Source: CAIOHW01 sp964432565
Lineage (GTDB): Bacteria > Bdellovibrionota > UBA1018
Direction: 5' to 3'
Length of the DNA: 64,000 nt
Assembly (NCBI GenBank): GCA_964432565.1
Contig: CAYSOA010000006.1
Location: 1 to 64,000, forward strand
Numbering within the stretch: position 1 is the stretch's first letter; each line of letters opens with the position of its first letter. A program made the translations under genes and the position numbers. Of the stretch, positions 7,851-16,895 are shown piece by piece. Below the pieces are notes generated by a model that was given only the letters and a program-made list of their open reading frames with translations, did not search any database and was not told the DNA's origin.

Positions 7851-7862
7851 GGTCGAGCCTTC
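7830..7862 (-). terminator. Terminator overlapping the MATE stop codon
   Basis: Twelve-base arms (7830-7841 and 7851-7862) pair with one mismatch around a loop containing the last codons of the MATE gene. On the minus strand the stem is followed by CTGTTTTTGG, so it mainly ends the minus-strand gene at 7889-8434. Confidence 0.65.
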
Positions 7863-7888
7863 GATCTTTCGTCAGGCTTGCGAAAACC

Positions 7889-8434
7889 TTACTTCAGTCG
7901 GATCCCGAGGTTCAGACAGCCCTGGATGGCTGCGCCCCCCTGGGCCTGCTCGCGCAGACTACCCAGCATCAGGAAGTTGCCGTAGAGCCGGCCCTTGGCT
8001 CCCACGCTGAAACCCAAAGCCAGGCCGCTGTCCTGATCGGCGGCATCCGAGAGCGGGTGACGATAAAACACCCCCAGACCGCCGGAGCTCGTACCCTTGC
8101 GAATGCGGTACATCAACGGCAGGCTCACACCCGTATTGGCATAACGAACATCCGGCGGAGGATTTCCAGCCTGATAATCCGAGATCCAGACGTTATTGGC
8201 CATGAACATCGGCGTGAACCAGAGCGGCCCGAGTCCGACATCCACACCGACCTGGTATCCGTAGTTGAGCCCGATGAGCCCGCCCTTGATCGCATCGGCC
8301 TCGTCCACCTTCGCGTGGTGCATCGAGCCCCCGTGAAGTCCGCCGATCAGACCGATCTCGGCCCCGGCCTGGGTTGAACCCAACATCACTCCCAGCGTTG
8401 CCGCCACCATCAGTGCCCGAATCCAAAGGGTCAT
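7889..8434 (-). CDS. Small exported protein, possibly outer-membrane barrel
   Basis: A 181-residue protein with a clear signal peptide (MTLWIRALMVAATLGVMLGSTQAGA, cleavage near residue 25). The mature part is rich in glycine and alternating aromatic residues (LIGLNYGYQVGVDVGLGPLWFTP; GLALGFSVGAKGRLYGNFLML), which suggests short beta strands of a small outer-membrane barrel. I do not recognise a named family. GGAGG lies six bases before the ATG. It follows the sulfatase gene on the same strand with 78 bases between, and ends at the hairpin shared with the MATE gene. Confidence 0.75.
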   Translation of the reverse strand: MTLWIRALMVAATLGVMLGSTQAGAEIGLIGGLHGGSMHHAKVDEADAIKGGLIGLNYGYQVGVDVGLGPLWFTPMFMANNVWISDYQAGNPPPDVRYANTGVSLPLMYRIRKGTSSGGLGVFYRHPLSDAADQDSGLALGFSVGAKGRLYGNFLMLGSLREQAQGGAAIQGCLNLGIRLK

Positions 8435-8512
8435 TACTCGCCTCCATTGCGAATTGAGATTGTTTGCAAAAAAGAATCGCAGCTCCAGTGAGTGATGACA
8501 AGAAGAGGCTCG

Positions 8513-10321
8513 TCAATTCGCGAGAATCTTCTGCGCCTCACGCAGTCGCGCCAGATGATTCACAAAGAAGCTTCGGTCACGCGAACTCGCGTGCCGCTCA
8601 TAGCTCTCCCACGCATGAATCTCGGCCTTGAGGTGTATGGAGAGCACAGCCTTATTCGAGTGCTTGAAGGGCCGTGTCTTCACGCGAAGGTCAAACGCCA
8701 CTCCCTGCTCGCGCGCGGCACGAAGCTTCTCCACCTGTCCTGACAGCGCCCAGAGAGCGAGAAGGTTGGCGTTAAAGTCTCCCGTACTTCCGGTTGCACC
8801 CGTGGCACGACTGAAGCGACCGAACACGCGGTTCACGTCCAGCCCGGCACGCAGAAATGGCCGCAACTCTTCTGCTCCTCCCTGGTAGGCGAGCGCTTCG
8901 ACCGGCGCCAGTCGGTGAGATCCGACCGGGCTGAAGTAGATGCCGTTTTGGGGAATTCCCTGTTCGTAGAATTCCGAGGAGCCCACGTCGCGCGGATCGA
9001 GCAGATCGAGGGGTTGTGGGGCGGCGGCCGAACCCGAGGCTACCCCCGAGCCTGCACCGAGCCTCTCGACGATTGATGGAATCGAGCGGGACTCGAAAGC
9101 CGTGACGACGTCCGGATTTTCGCGGGCCCTGTTTTTTGCTTCAGCCGGATCACGCTCGAGATCGTAGAGGCGCGACGAGCCGTAGTCGAACTTCCAGCGC
9201 CCCACTCGCAGTGCGACCAGGCGATCGCTCGAGTAAAACGGCACGTGCTGTCTTGCCGCGGGCGCCAGGCGCTCCCCCGAGAGTCGACGCCAGAACGAAC
9301 GGCTCTCTGAAAGAGCCTGTGCCTGAGGTGATTGAAGCATTTCGGCAAATGTGGCGAAGAGATCGGTCCCACTGACGAGATCCTCAACGACGGCCGGGCC
9401 CGAGTGTCGTGCGGGCCACGAGGCCAGCAGCGGAACCTTGAAGCCGCCCTCGAGATGCGAGCCCTTCGTGCCTCGATGGGGCCAGGACTCTCCGGCCGCC
9501 GAACCCTTCGGAATCCACGGGCCGTTGTCCGAGGCAAAAAGAAGGAGCGTGTTCTCCCGCACTCCTGCAGCCTCAAGTGCGCCGACGATCGCGGCGACAT
9601 CGCGGTCAATCTGAAAGAGGGTCTTCTGGTAGGTGAATCCCTTCGGAAGAGGGACGTGCGGCATCGGCGTCGAGTACATCATGAAAAACGGGCGCTCACG
9701 ATTCGCCCCGACAAACTCGGTGGCGTCAGCAAGAATCGCCTGAAGAATCTCTTCGGTGCTGGCCCGTCGATTGGCCACCTCGGCCTGTCGCCACAACGTT
9801 CGAGTCAGATCGTGGCTGTGCAGGATGCCCGTGTAACGCGAGAACCCCTGATCGAGCGGACGAGTACCGGGAAGATCGCCCACGTGCCACTTGCCAAAAA
9901 AGCCCGTCTGATAGCCCGCGGCCGAGAAGAGCTCTCCCAGAGTGGTCTCCTCAGGACGCAGGACACCCGAGCTCTGCCCGGGAAACAGGGCCTTGCCCAC
10001 ACCCGTCTCGGGGGGGAACTTTCCGCTGAGCAACGAAGCCCGCGCCGGAGAGCAGATCGACGAGGCCGAGTAAAAATTGCGAAAGTAGAGCCCCTGGGCT
10101 GCCAGGCGCTGCAGTGCGGGCGTCGGCGTCGGCATCTGCGACTGAAAGCCGACGTCCGAATAACCGAGATCGTCCGTGTAGATCAGCACCACGTTGGGTC
10201 GCGCCGCGCTCGACCCTGACGCAGGTGTACGGTTACCGGTAAGTCCCGCACAGCCAGCGAGCCCCAGCGTCATCCCCCAAGCCAGACTTGTCCCCATCAC
10301 CACACGAAGAATCGTTTTCAC
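8513..10321 (-). CDS. Lipoprotein sulfatase (formylglycine type)
   Basis: This 602-residue enzyme belongs to the type I sulfatases, which hydrolyse sulfate esters with a Cys-derived formylglycine. The activation motif CSPAR begins at Cys90 (SICSPARASLLSGK). The metal-binding start RPNVVLIYTDDLGYSD, the GKWHVG motif and the FASDNGPW segment are all in place. An N-terminal signal with lipobox LAGC (Cys24) predicts an anchored periplasmic or outer-membrane lipoprotein. After the catalytic domain, from about residue 450, the C-terminal part has an ankyrin-like stretch (APVEALAYQGGAEELRPFLRAG) unusual for sulfatases. No formylglycine-generating enzyme is encoded in this window. The substrate is unknown. 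Confidence 0.9.
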   Translation of the reverse strand: MKTILRVVMGTSLAWGMTLGLAGCAGLTGNRTPASGSSAARPNVVLIYTDDLGYSDVGFQSQMPTPTPALQRLAAQGLYFRNFYSASSICSPARASLLSGKFPPETGVGKALFPGQSSGVLRPEETTLGELFSAAGYQTGFFGKWHVGDLPGTRPLDQGFSRYTGILHSHDLTRTLWRQAEVANRRASTEEILQAILADATEFVGANRERPFFMMYSTPMPHVPLPKGFTYQKTLFQIDRDVAAIVGALEAAGVRENTLLLFASDNGPWIPKGSAAGESWPHRGTKGSHLEGGFKVPLLASWPARHSGPAVVEDLVSGTDLFATFAEMLQSPQAQALSESRSFWRRLSGERLAPAARQHVPFYSSDRLVALRVGRWKFDYGSSRLYDLERDPAEAKNRARENPDVVTAFESRSIPSIVERLGAGSGVASGSAAAPQPLDLLDPRDVGSSEFYEQGIPQNGIYFSPVGSHRLAPVEALAYQGGAEELRPFLRAGLDVNRVFGRFSRATGATGSTGDFNANLLALWALSGQVEKLRAAREQGVAFDLRVKTRPFKHSNKAVLSIHLKAEIHAWESYERHASSRDRSFFVNHLARLREAQKILAN

Positions 10322-10393
10322 GAAATCGAGGGTAACGCGAACAGGGCGACCAGAACATGTTGAGGTTTTGACGGTGAGATGAACGTAGAGAAA

Positions 10394-10470
<77 letters not shown>

Positions 10471-10515
10471 ACGTCTCCACAGCTAGCACAGGCCCATCGG
10501 CCCGCCAAGACGGGA

Positions 10516-11190
10516 TTACGCAGGGTTTCGCGCTCCGAACAGGGCGGTGCCAATCCGGATCCAGAGCTTCGTCGCCGAGGCCCCCTCTCGCAGCGCCACA
10601 AGATAGTCGTCGCTCATGCCCATTGAAAGCTCGCCCCGGGTGACGGGCTGACACTGGCGCTCGAGCGCCACCAGACGCCGAAAGGCTTCCCCCGATTGCC
10701 CGCTCTGGGGCGAGGGAATGCACATCAGCCCACGCCACTCGAGCCCGGGCAGGTCGCCCAGTTCGGGCAGCGCTGCGGGCAGCTCAGCCGGCGCAAAGCC
10801 CCCCTTGCTGGGCTCCTCATCGATGTTCACTTCCAGGAAAACAGAAAGCCGACCCGCTCGGCCGCTCGCGACCCAGCGCTTCGAGATCTCGCGCGCGAGC
10901 CTGAGAGAGCCAACCGAGTGCACTACCGAGACGGCAGGAAGCAGGGCCTTCACCTTGTTGGTCTGCAGATGGCCAATGAAGTGCCAGCGAATGTCCTCGA
11001 TTCCCCGCGCTCGCAAGGCGGCGTCTTTTTCGAGCAGCTCCTGCACATAGTTTTCTCCAAAATCGCGCTGCCCTCCTTCATAAGCCTCGAGGATCGCCCC
11101 GAGAGGCTGCTGCTTGCTTACGGCGATCAGAGCAGCCGACGGCGATCGGGAGATCTCGGCCTGAAAGCCCTCGAGTCGCTGGCGAATCAT
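10516..11190 (-). CDS. yggS: YggS-family PLP homeostasis protein
   Basis: A 224-residue PLP-binding protein of the YggS/PLPBP family. These bind pyridoxal phosphate without known catalysis and help control vitamin B6 and amino-acid pools. The PLP lysine is Lys26 in LIAVSKQQP. Family segments FGENYVQELLEK, WHFIGHLQTNKVK, LEVNIDEEPSKGGF and ELSMGMSDDY are present. I chose the ATG at 11190, which overlaps the maf stop (TGATG) and has AGGGGTGG about nine bases upstream; a GTG four codons earlier is the alternative. It is last in a run of minus-strand genes that also includes the partner-switching proteins. Confidence 0.92.
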   Translation of the reverse strand: MIRQRLEGFQAEISRSPSAALIAVSKQQPLGAILEAYEGGQRDFGENYVQELLEKDAALRARGIEDIRWHFIGHLQTNKVKALLPAVSVVHSVGSLRLAREISKRWVASGRAGRLSVFLEVNIDEEPSKGGFAPAELPAALPELGDLPGLEWRGLMCIPSPQSGQSGEAFRRLVALERQCQPVTRGELSMGMSDDYLVALREGASATKLWIRIGTALFGARNPA

Positions 11191-11807
11191 CACGGGTTCC
11201 ACCCCTGAGGCAGAATCTCGAAGTGCCGTTCAAGATCCTCAAGCAGCTCGCACATCGGAAGTCCGACGACGTTCGTGTAGCTTCCTCGAATCGATGAAAT
11301 CCAGTTCATGCCAAAGCCCTGAGCGGCGTACGAACCGGCCTTGTCCATCGGCTCGCCCGTGGCCACATAACGCCGAATCATCTCGGCGCTGAGCGCGCGA
11401 AGCGTCACCTTCGAGCGCACCACCCGGCACAGCACCCTCGGCCGCTCACCGGGGGAGCCTTCGATCAGGCAGTAGCCGGTCAGCACTTCATGCGTTTTGC
11501 CTGAGATCTGGCGAAGCATTCGCGCCGCATGCCGCTGGTTTCGTGGTTTTCCCAGCACCATTTTTCCGCCGGGGGCAACGACGGTCGTGTCGGCGGCGAT
11601 CACCACCCGGCCAACCGGGTTAGGCAGAGCGTCCCACACCGAGCGGGCCTTCTTTTCGGCTAGTCGGCGAACCATCTCGGCCGGACTTTCGCGCGAAAGT
11701 CTCTTCTCATCGCAGTTCGGGGCGATCCCCTGCGCGCGAATGCCCGCCTGCCGCAGGAGTGCGACGCGTCTTGGTGAGGTCGAAGCCAGGATGACTCGTT
11801 TCTTCAT
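11190..11807 (-). CDS. maf: Maf-family nucleotide pyrophosphatase
   Basis: At 205 residues this is a normal-length Maf/HAM1-fold nucleoside triphosphate pyrophosphatase, which removes modified or non-canonical nucleotides and is sometimes linked to arrest of division. The start LASTSPRRVALLRQAGI is the family signature, and AADTTVV, LGKPRN and SGKTHEVLTGYCLI follow in the usual order. It begins five bases after the GHKL ATPase gene and its stop overlaps the yggS start, so it belongs to the same transcription unit. Substrate preference (dTTP/UTP or m7GTP subtype) cannot be assigned confidently. Confidence 0.92.
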   Translation of the reverse strand: MKKRVILASTSPRRVALLRQAGIRAQGIAPNCDEKRLSRESPAEMVRRLAEKKARSVWDALPNPVGRVVIAADTTVVAPGGKMVLGKPRNQRHAARMLRQISGKTHEVLTGYCLIEGSPGERPRVLCRVVRSKVTLRALSAEMIRRYVATGEPMDKAGSYAAQGFGMNWISSIRGSYTNVVGLPMCELLEDLERHFEILPQGWNP

Positions 11808-11812
11808 GCCGT

Positions 11813-12787
11813 CTAGAAATAGAACTGAGTGGAGATGAAACGAAACTGGTTTTTGAATTCCCTGAAATTATCCGTCCTTCTGAAAAACACGGTCACTTCG
11901 GTTCGCGAGCCCTTCTCGCTCGAGAAATGGAAGCTCCCCCCAGAGTGGAAGACGGTCGCCAGACCGAGACCTGCTCCCGCCACGGACGTTCGTACCTTGT
12001 ATTCGGCCGCAATGTAGATCTTCGAGATCGCATTCAACAGCGCCGTCTTGTCGAGGCTTCCAAACAGGTCCACTGCCGTCAGGACGACATACTCTCCGTC
12101 ATAGGCCACATGCAGCTCCACCGCCGCCTGCCCCGCCAGCTCGATCCCGGCATTTCGCGAAGTCACGCTATAGAGCTGCCTTCCCATCGAATCGACCGGT
12201 GCGTCGTAGATGGCGTTCATGAGGAGCTCGTCGACGGCATTGGCGATCACGGTCGCCATGCGCGTCTGGAACTTCAGGGCGATCAGGAAGTTGCGAACCA
12301 CTTCAACCGCTTCCTGTTTCTGGAGCGAATGACTGAGCGAGATACTCTGAACCCGGGTGCCGGGCTCCACGAAATTCTGGATTCCAAAGGCTCGCTCGCG
12401 GAGCGAGGCGCGCACCAGACGACCGTAGTACTTGCCGACCCCGGGAGTCTGCTCGTAGTTGCGCCGGATGTAACTACCGAAGATCGGGCTTGCGATCAGA
12501 TAGGGCACCTCATAGATGTCCCCAGAGCTGATGAAATACAGCCGATTGGCCGCCATTTTTGTCGAGAAAAGTCCAAAGGCGCCCTGCACTGCAAGCTCAA
12601 AGGCCTCGTACTCCTGTCGGGTGGAGGCATCCACAAAGATGACCGGGTCTTCTTCCTCTTCGATCATCTTCATGGCCTGCAAAAGACCGGGTGGATGACG
12701 CAGGCTGGAGCCCGATGCGAGCGCCACATCCGCGAGAAACTTCAGGTCATCCTGGCGGTTGGTGACCGCAATTACCGAATGTGCCAC
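11813..12787 (-). CDS. GHKL-ATPase regulatory protein (anti-sigma/RsbW-like)
   Basis: A 324-residue soluble protein. The N-terminal 120 residues resemble a receiver-like fold (VIAVTNRQDDLKFLADVALASG; VIFVDAST) without a clear phosphorylation site. The C-terminal part, from about residue 165, is a GHKL/HATPase_c domain: N-box NAVDELLMNAIYDAP and G-box GAGLGLATVFHSGG. There is no histidine-kinase dimerisation helix, so it looks like the serine kinase/anti-sigma part of a partner-switching system. The genes around it fit: a STAS protein lies 17 bases upstream and a SpoIIE-type phosphatase is divergent. The target is not encoded in view. Confidence 0.75.
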   Translation of the reverse strand: MAHSVIAVTNRQDDLKFLADVALASGSSLRHPPGLLQAMKMIEEEEDPVIFVDASTRQEYEAFELAVQGAFGLFSTKMAANRLYFISSGDIYEVPYLIASPIFGSYIRRNYEQTPGVGKYYGRLVRASLRERAFGIQNFVEPGTRVQSISLSHSLQKQEAVEVVRNFLIALKFQTRMATVIANAVDELLMNAIYDAPVDSMGRQLYSVTSRNAGIELAGQAAVELHVAYDGEYVVLTAVDLFGSLDKTALLNAISKIYIAAEYKVRTSVAGAGLGLATVFHSGGSFHFSSEKGSRTEVTVFFRRTDNFREFKNQFRFISTQFYF

Positions 12788-12804
12788 TCGCCTTCCAGTC
12801 TGAA

Positions 12805-13269
12805 CTAACGATCCAGAAAGGCGAAGTATTCTTCAGGGATGTCGTCGAATGCCGCCATGCCGCCACACTTGGGACAATTCAGCTCGGGAATGTTCAGCCC
12901 CATCTTTCGAAGATCGGCCACGGCGAACTTGGCAATGAACTCGCTCCTGCAGCCTCCGCACGAGAAGGGCACATAGATCGACTCCACCTCGCCCCCACAG
13001 ACGAAGTTCGAGATCAGGTTGATCTGCTCGACGATCGCAGTCGAACACTCCAGGAACTTCAGCCGGGTGCCCTGCTGGGCGACGCTCGCAAAGTATTTGA
13101 TCCAGGCCTTGACCCCGATGGAATTGATTCGGGGAACCTCCTTGGTGTTCACATGCATTTCGGCGACCGGCGGACCGATCAGCGTCTCAAAATTGACGGA
13201 CTCCTCGATCGACCCGGCCAGCCGAACCTCGAGGACATTACCTTTTTGTTCCTTGATGACGTTGAGCAC
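12805..13269 (-). CDS. STAS-like antagonist with C-terminal zinc ribbon
   Basis: About the first 95 residues resemble a STAS domain (VLNVIKEQKGNVLEVRLAGSIEES; INSIGVKAWIKYFAS), the fold of anti-sigma-factor antagonists. The usual phosphorylated serine region reads NSIGVK. The C-terminus carries two cysteine pairs (SCGGC and CPKCGG) that look like a zinc ribbon, unusual for this role. I chose the GTG at 13269 because GGGGGA lies about five bases before it and the STAS fold begins there; an ATG at 13321 would add 17 residues. The intergenic 13270-13353 is shared with the divergent phosphatase. It probably switches the GHKL protein downstream. Confidence 0.7.
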   Translation of the reverse strand: MLNVIKEQKGNVLEVRLAGSIEESVNFETLIGPPVAEMHVNTKEVPRINSIGVKAWIKYFASVAQQGTRLKFLECSTAIVEQINLISNFVCGGEVESIYVPFSCGGCRSEFIAKFAVADLRKMGLNIPELNCPKCGGMAAFDDIPEEYFAFLDR

Positions 13270-13353
13270 GAAATCCCCCAGCAAACACGGAAACACCCCG
13301 AATATTCGAGGCTCGATCATTGTGTTCGTAAAAATTTTAGAGACAATGAAAGA

Positions 13354-15225
13354 ATGGAGCAACAGCAATTTCAGGTGCGTTTCTCGCTCGGAACGAAGCT
13401 GCTCCTGAGTGTCGTCACGCTCCTTCTGATCGTGATCGGATTTCTGACGGCATCTACGATCGTTGTCCTCACCGAAGACAAGCGTGCGTACACCTTTCAG
13501 TCGCAGGGCACCGAAACGCTGCTCGCAGGAAAGGAGTTCATCAACATCAACACCAGGGCGATCTCCGCACTGCGCCTGGCGCTCTCGAGCTTCGACCCCT
13601 CGAAGCCACTCTCGACCAGCGAGCAGCGAAGAATTCAGGAGATCCTGGACAACCAGGCCGACATGGTGACGCTGCAGGTGGGCAGGCTGCGGGAATTCAG
13701 GTCGTTTCTGATCGGTGCCACCCTCTCTCAGGAGGCCACCCTGCGGGATCTGGGAATCCAGCCCGATAGCCTGACTCTGGCGCCCGAATGGTTTCCGATT
13801 GCCGAAAAAGGGCTCAAGAGCTCCTCGGTCTATCTCGTCAATACCTCAAAGGCCGGCCTTGCCTCGCAGGCCATCCTGCTGGCCGACACGAAGTATCCGT
13901 CGAAGGACGGCACGATTCCGCTGGTCGTGGGATTTCTTCCGATTCGGGACTTCGCAAAGGAGTTCCGCGGATCTCGAATCACCATCGCCAACCGCGATGG
14001 CTACGTCCTTTTTGACTCTGACAATTCCGTTCAATTCTCGGCCGCAAACGTGGTGAATGATCCGATCTTCCAGCGAGCTCTGCAGAACCCGGTGGCATCG
14101 GGTGCCGGGGAGTTCCGGCTGCCGAACGAGCGCATTCTTTCGAGCTACACTCGGCCGGGGCTCGATCTCGTGGTCATCAGCCGAATCGCCTGGGAAAAGG
14201 CCATGGCCTCGACCTACACTCTGGCCGAGAAGTTCATCCTACTCGGCCTCGTCTGCATCGCCGCTGCGGTCATCTTTGCACTCGTGTTCGCCAAAAGTCT
14301 GACCGCTCCGATCCTGCAGCTCTACCAGGCGACACGCGAAGTGGCCTCGGGAAACTTCGACCTCCACCTTCCTGCCAAGGGCCGAGATGAGATCGGAGCG
14401 CTGGGGGCCTCGTTCAACGTCATGTCCCGAAAGATCAGCGACCTGATCGACGAGAGCATGAAGAAGGTGCAGCTCGAAAACGAGCTCGCGATCGCCTCGA
14501 CGGTCCAGCAGACGCTCATTCCGCCCTCGCACTACCAGGACTCGAGGATTGAGATCGCCAGCCGCTACCAGGCGGCCTCCCAGTGTGGCGGTGACTGGTG
14601 GGGCTTCTTCAAGGTCGAAAACCGGCTCTGCCTGATGATTGCCGATGCAACCGGCCACGGAATTTCGAGTGCGCTGATCACTGCTTCGGCACGAAGCTGC
14701 TTCAGCGTCATGCACAAGCTCGCACAGGAGGACCCCGACTTCACCTACTCGCCGGGGGCCATGCTCGCCTATGCCAACCGCGTCGTTCACGAGGCGGCAT
14801 CAGGACAGATCATGATGACGTTTTTTTCCTGCGTGCTCGACTTCGACACCCAGACCCTGACCTATGCGAGTGCGGGACATAATCCGCCGTGGTTGTTTCA
14901 GCGAAAGGGGGAAGGATTCAAACTCAATAGTCTCACCCCCGAAGGTCCGCGCGTCGGCGAGAGCCCGGATATCGAGCCCTATCCCGAAAAGACCCTGCCG
15001 TTTTCCGCGGGCGACATGCTGGTGCTCTACACGGACGGACTTCCGGAAGGAAAGAACACCGCGGACGAACAGTTCGGCAAGAAACGCTTGCGTAAACTGG
15101 TCGAGGGCTCGGTGGCTGCCGGCCCCCAGGCCGTGATCGACGCCATCATGGGTGAGTTCATGCCCTTCAACGAGGGCAAGGATCTCGACGACGACGTCAC
15201 TCTGGCGGTGGCGAGGATTCTCTGA
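13354..15225 (+). CDS. Membrane SpoIIE/RsbU-type protein phosphatase with HAMP domain
   Basis: A 623-residue signalling protein: first membrane helix at about 15-40, an extracytoplasmic sensor of some 250 residues, a second helix at about 292-312, a HAMP segment, a coiled linker, and a PP2C/SpoIIE phosphatase domain from about 390 to the end. Metal-binding aspartates are seen in CGGDWW (near 414), IADATGHG, LVLYTDGLPE and DDDVTLA. Such phosphatases dephosphorylate STAS antagonists to release a regulator. The divergent STAS and GHKL genes are its likely partners. The ATG at 13354 immediately precedes the first membrane segment. The next gene overlaps its stop by one base. Confidence 0.88.
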   Translation: MEQQQFQVRFSLGTKLLLSVVTLLLIVIGFLTASTIVVLTEDKRAYTFQSQGTETLLAGKEFININTRAISALRLALSSFDPSKPLSTSEQRRIQEILDNQADMVTLQVGRLREFRSFLIGATLSQEATLRDLGIQPDSLTLAPEWFPIAEKGLKSSSVYLVNTSKAGLASQAILLADTKYPSKDGTIPLVVGFLPIRDFAKEFRGSRITIANRDGYVLFDSDNSVQFSAANVVNDPIFQRALQNPVASGAGEFRLPNERILSSYTRPGLDLVVISRIAWEKAMASTYTLAEKFILLGLVCIAAAVIFALVFAKSLTAPILQLYQATREVASGNFDLHLPAKGRDEIGALGASFNVMSRKISDLIDESMKKVQLENELAIASTVQQTLIPPSHYQDSRIEIASRYQAASQCGGDWWGFFKVENRLCLMIADATGHGISSALITASARSCFSVMHKLAQEDPDFTYSPGAMLAYANRVVHEAASGQIMMTFFSCVLDFDTQTLTYASAGHNPPWLFQRKGEGFKLNSLTPEGPRVGESPDIEPYPEKTLPFSAGDMLVLYTDGLPEGKNTADEQFGKKRLRKLVEGSVAAGPQAVIDAIMGEFMPFNEGKDLDDDVTLAVARIL

Positions 15226-16868
15226 TGGATTTCGCTTCGGGCGAGCACGCCCAACCCGCGACAAGCGTGAGGGTCTCGAGGTTTCGGCTCTGGGAGTGGG
15301 CGCTGCTTCTGGGCGCCGTGCCCCTGCTGCTGGGCAGCCTATTCATGTACGTTTCAGACTTTCCGCTGCTGCGACACTACGTGCTGGGACTCGAGCAGGT
15401 TGAGCCGGCCGGGTCGCGGGTGGGCACACTCGAATCCGCCACCGGAAAGGTGCGCCGGCAAAGGGCGGCCGACAGCGAGTTTCTCTCGGTAGACTCTGGC
15501 GCGACCCTTGAGAATGGGGACACGCTCGTCACTGACTCCGGCGCCAGTGCCAGCGTTCTGCTCGATGACGGCGGTCGAATCCAACTCTCCTCAGACACCA
15601 TGGTGCAGCTTTCGTTCGACAACAAGGTGTCGATTGGTGGCATCAAGAGACAGGCCAGCATCCAGCTCGTGACCGGTTCGGTGTCGGGGAAGGGCCGCGA
15701 CGAGGCGATTGTCGTCAAGACCGTCACCGGCAAGACGGCCACGCTCTCCCAGTCGGCCGAGCAGATGATTCGCGAAGAGAAAGTGGTCCCCCGAAAAGTG
15801 GAGGTGATCGCGCCCGTCATTCCGATCGAGGTTCTCGCCCCGAGCCTTCCCGTTGCAGAAGTGGTGCGGGAAGAAGCCCCGCAAAAGGTGGAGCTCGTCG
15901 CTGTGCCATCTCCCACCCCAAGTCCAACGCCGAGACCCAGCCCACGAATGACGGCCGCGAGGATCAGCGAGGTCCTTCCTGCGCCGGGCGCAAGGATCTC
16001 GCCTGCTGCTGAAGCATCCGCGCAGGGAATTCCCGTCCGCTTGTCTTTTCGATCCTCGCGCGAGGGTGCTCGGTTTCAGGTTCGGGTGAAGAACACCGCC
16101 AACTGGATTGGAGGAACCCTGGCGAATGAACGAGTGCGGGCACAGAACTCCGAAGTGGTGGTGCCGATTCTTCTCGAAAAGCCAGGAAACTATGAGTGGT
16201 CGATCGAAGACCTTGATGCCGGAAAGTCGGTCGGTACCTTCGAGTTTCTAGTGACGGACCAGATCGAGGCTCTCGATCCTCCCACCGGAAAAATCGAGGG
16301 CCTGCGCGCCAACTCGAATCGCTTCACCGGAAAGCGACTGGATGAGTTTCCGGGCATCGAACTGTCCTGGGAAGCCGTCGAAGGCGCCGAGTCCTACGAA
16401 ATCACGATCTTCGCCGACAAGGGGGGCCGGAAGCGACTGGCCTCGGCTTCGACCCGTGAGACGCGACATCTCTACTCTAAAGGGGCCTTTCCGAGGGAGC
16501 TGTTCTTCTATCGGGTGAGCGCACGCCTGTCGAACGGCCTCATCAAGAGCTCTCCCCTTGCCCCATATCGAGTGAAGTTTCTCGCGCCCGATCCCGTCGA
16601 GCCCACCTCAGGCAAGGTGTTCACCATCGTCGAGGGCAGGCCGCTTCGAGTGCTGCTTACCTGGCGAAGAACGAACTTCACACGCAACTACCGAATCGAA
16701 GTGGCAAGGGCATCGAATTTTTCGGGCGAGATTCGAGCCTGGAAGACGAGCGAGAACTACTTCAACTTCAAACCTGCCGAGCCGGGAGACTACTATTGGA
16801 GGGTGCGCGCCGTCGGCGAAGGTGTCACGAGCGCCCCCAGCTCTTCACGGAAAATCACCGTGCGCTAG
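15225..16868 (+). CDS. FecR-domain membrane-anchored protein
   Basis: A 547-residue protein with one N-terminal membrane anchor (LWEWALLLGAVPLLLGSLFMYV), a FecR-like domain at about 65-165 (VGTLESATGKVRRQ; LENGDTLVTDSGASASVLLDDGG), a proline-rich linker (PSPTPSPTPRPSPR), and C-terminal fibronectin-like beta repeats (ELSWEAVEGAESYEITIFAD; GDYYWRVRAVGEG). FecR-like domains often sense or scaffold in the periplasm. Its ATG overlaps the phosphatase stop (TGATG), so it is translationally coupled and may act with the sensor domain of the phosphatase. That link is inferred from position only. Confidence 0.8.
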   Translation: MDFASGEHAQPATSVRVSRFRLWEWALLLGAVPLLLGSLFMYVSDFPLLRHYVLGLEQVEPAGSRVGTLESATGKVRRQRAADSEFLSVDSGATLENGDTLVTDSGASASVLLDDGGRIQLSSDTMVQLSFDNKVSIGGIKRQASIQLVTGSVSGKGRDEAIVVKTVTGKTATLSQSAEQMIREEKVVPRKVEVIAPVIPIEVLAPSLPVAEVVREEAPQKVELVAVPSPTPSPTPRPSPRMTAARISEVLPAPGARISPAAEASAQGIPVRLSFRSSREGARFQVRVKNTANWIGGTLANERVRAQNSEVVVPILLEKPGNYEWSIEDLDAGKSVGTFEFLVTDQIEALDPPTGKIEGLRANSNRFTGKRLDEFPGIELSWEAVEGAESYEITIFADKGGRKRLASASTRETRHLYSKGAFPRELFFYRVSARLSNGLIKSSPLAPYRVKFLAPDPVEPTSGKVFTIVEGRPLRVLLTWRRTNFTRNYRIEVARASNFSGEIRAWKTSENYFNFKPAEPGDYYWRVRAVGEGVTSAPSSSRKITVR

Positions 16869-16895
16869 CTGCGATTTTGAGTTAACCACCCTCTC

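Noticed and set aside
7433..8377. Plus-strand frame across the end of the MATE gene and the exported protein gene
   Set aside because: It crosses a terminator and two well-supported genes; no protein family is recognisable.
9332..10219. Plus-strand frame opposite the sulfatase
   Set aside because: Shadow of a strongly supported gene; composition rich in Arg and no motif.
12781..13353. Extended start for the SpoIIE phosphatase gene
   Set aside because: The upstream frame is open but runs antisense through the STAS gene; the ATG at 13354 precedes the first membrane helix directly.
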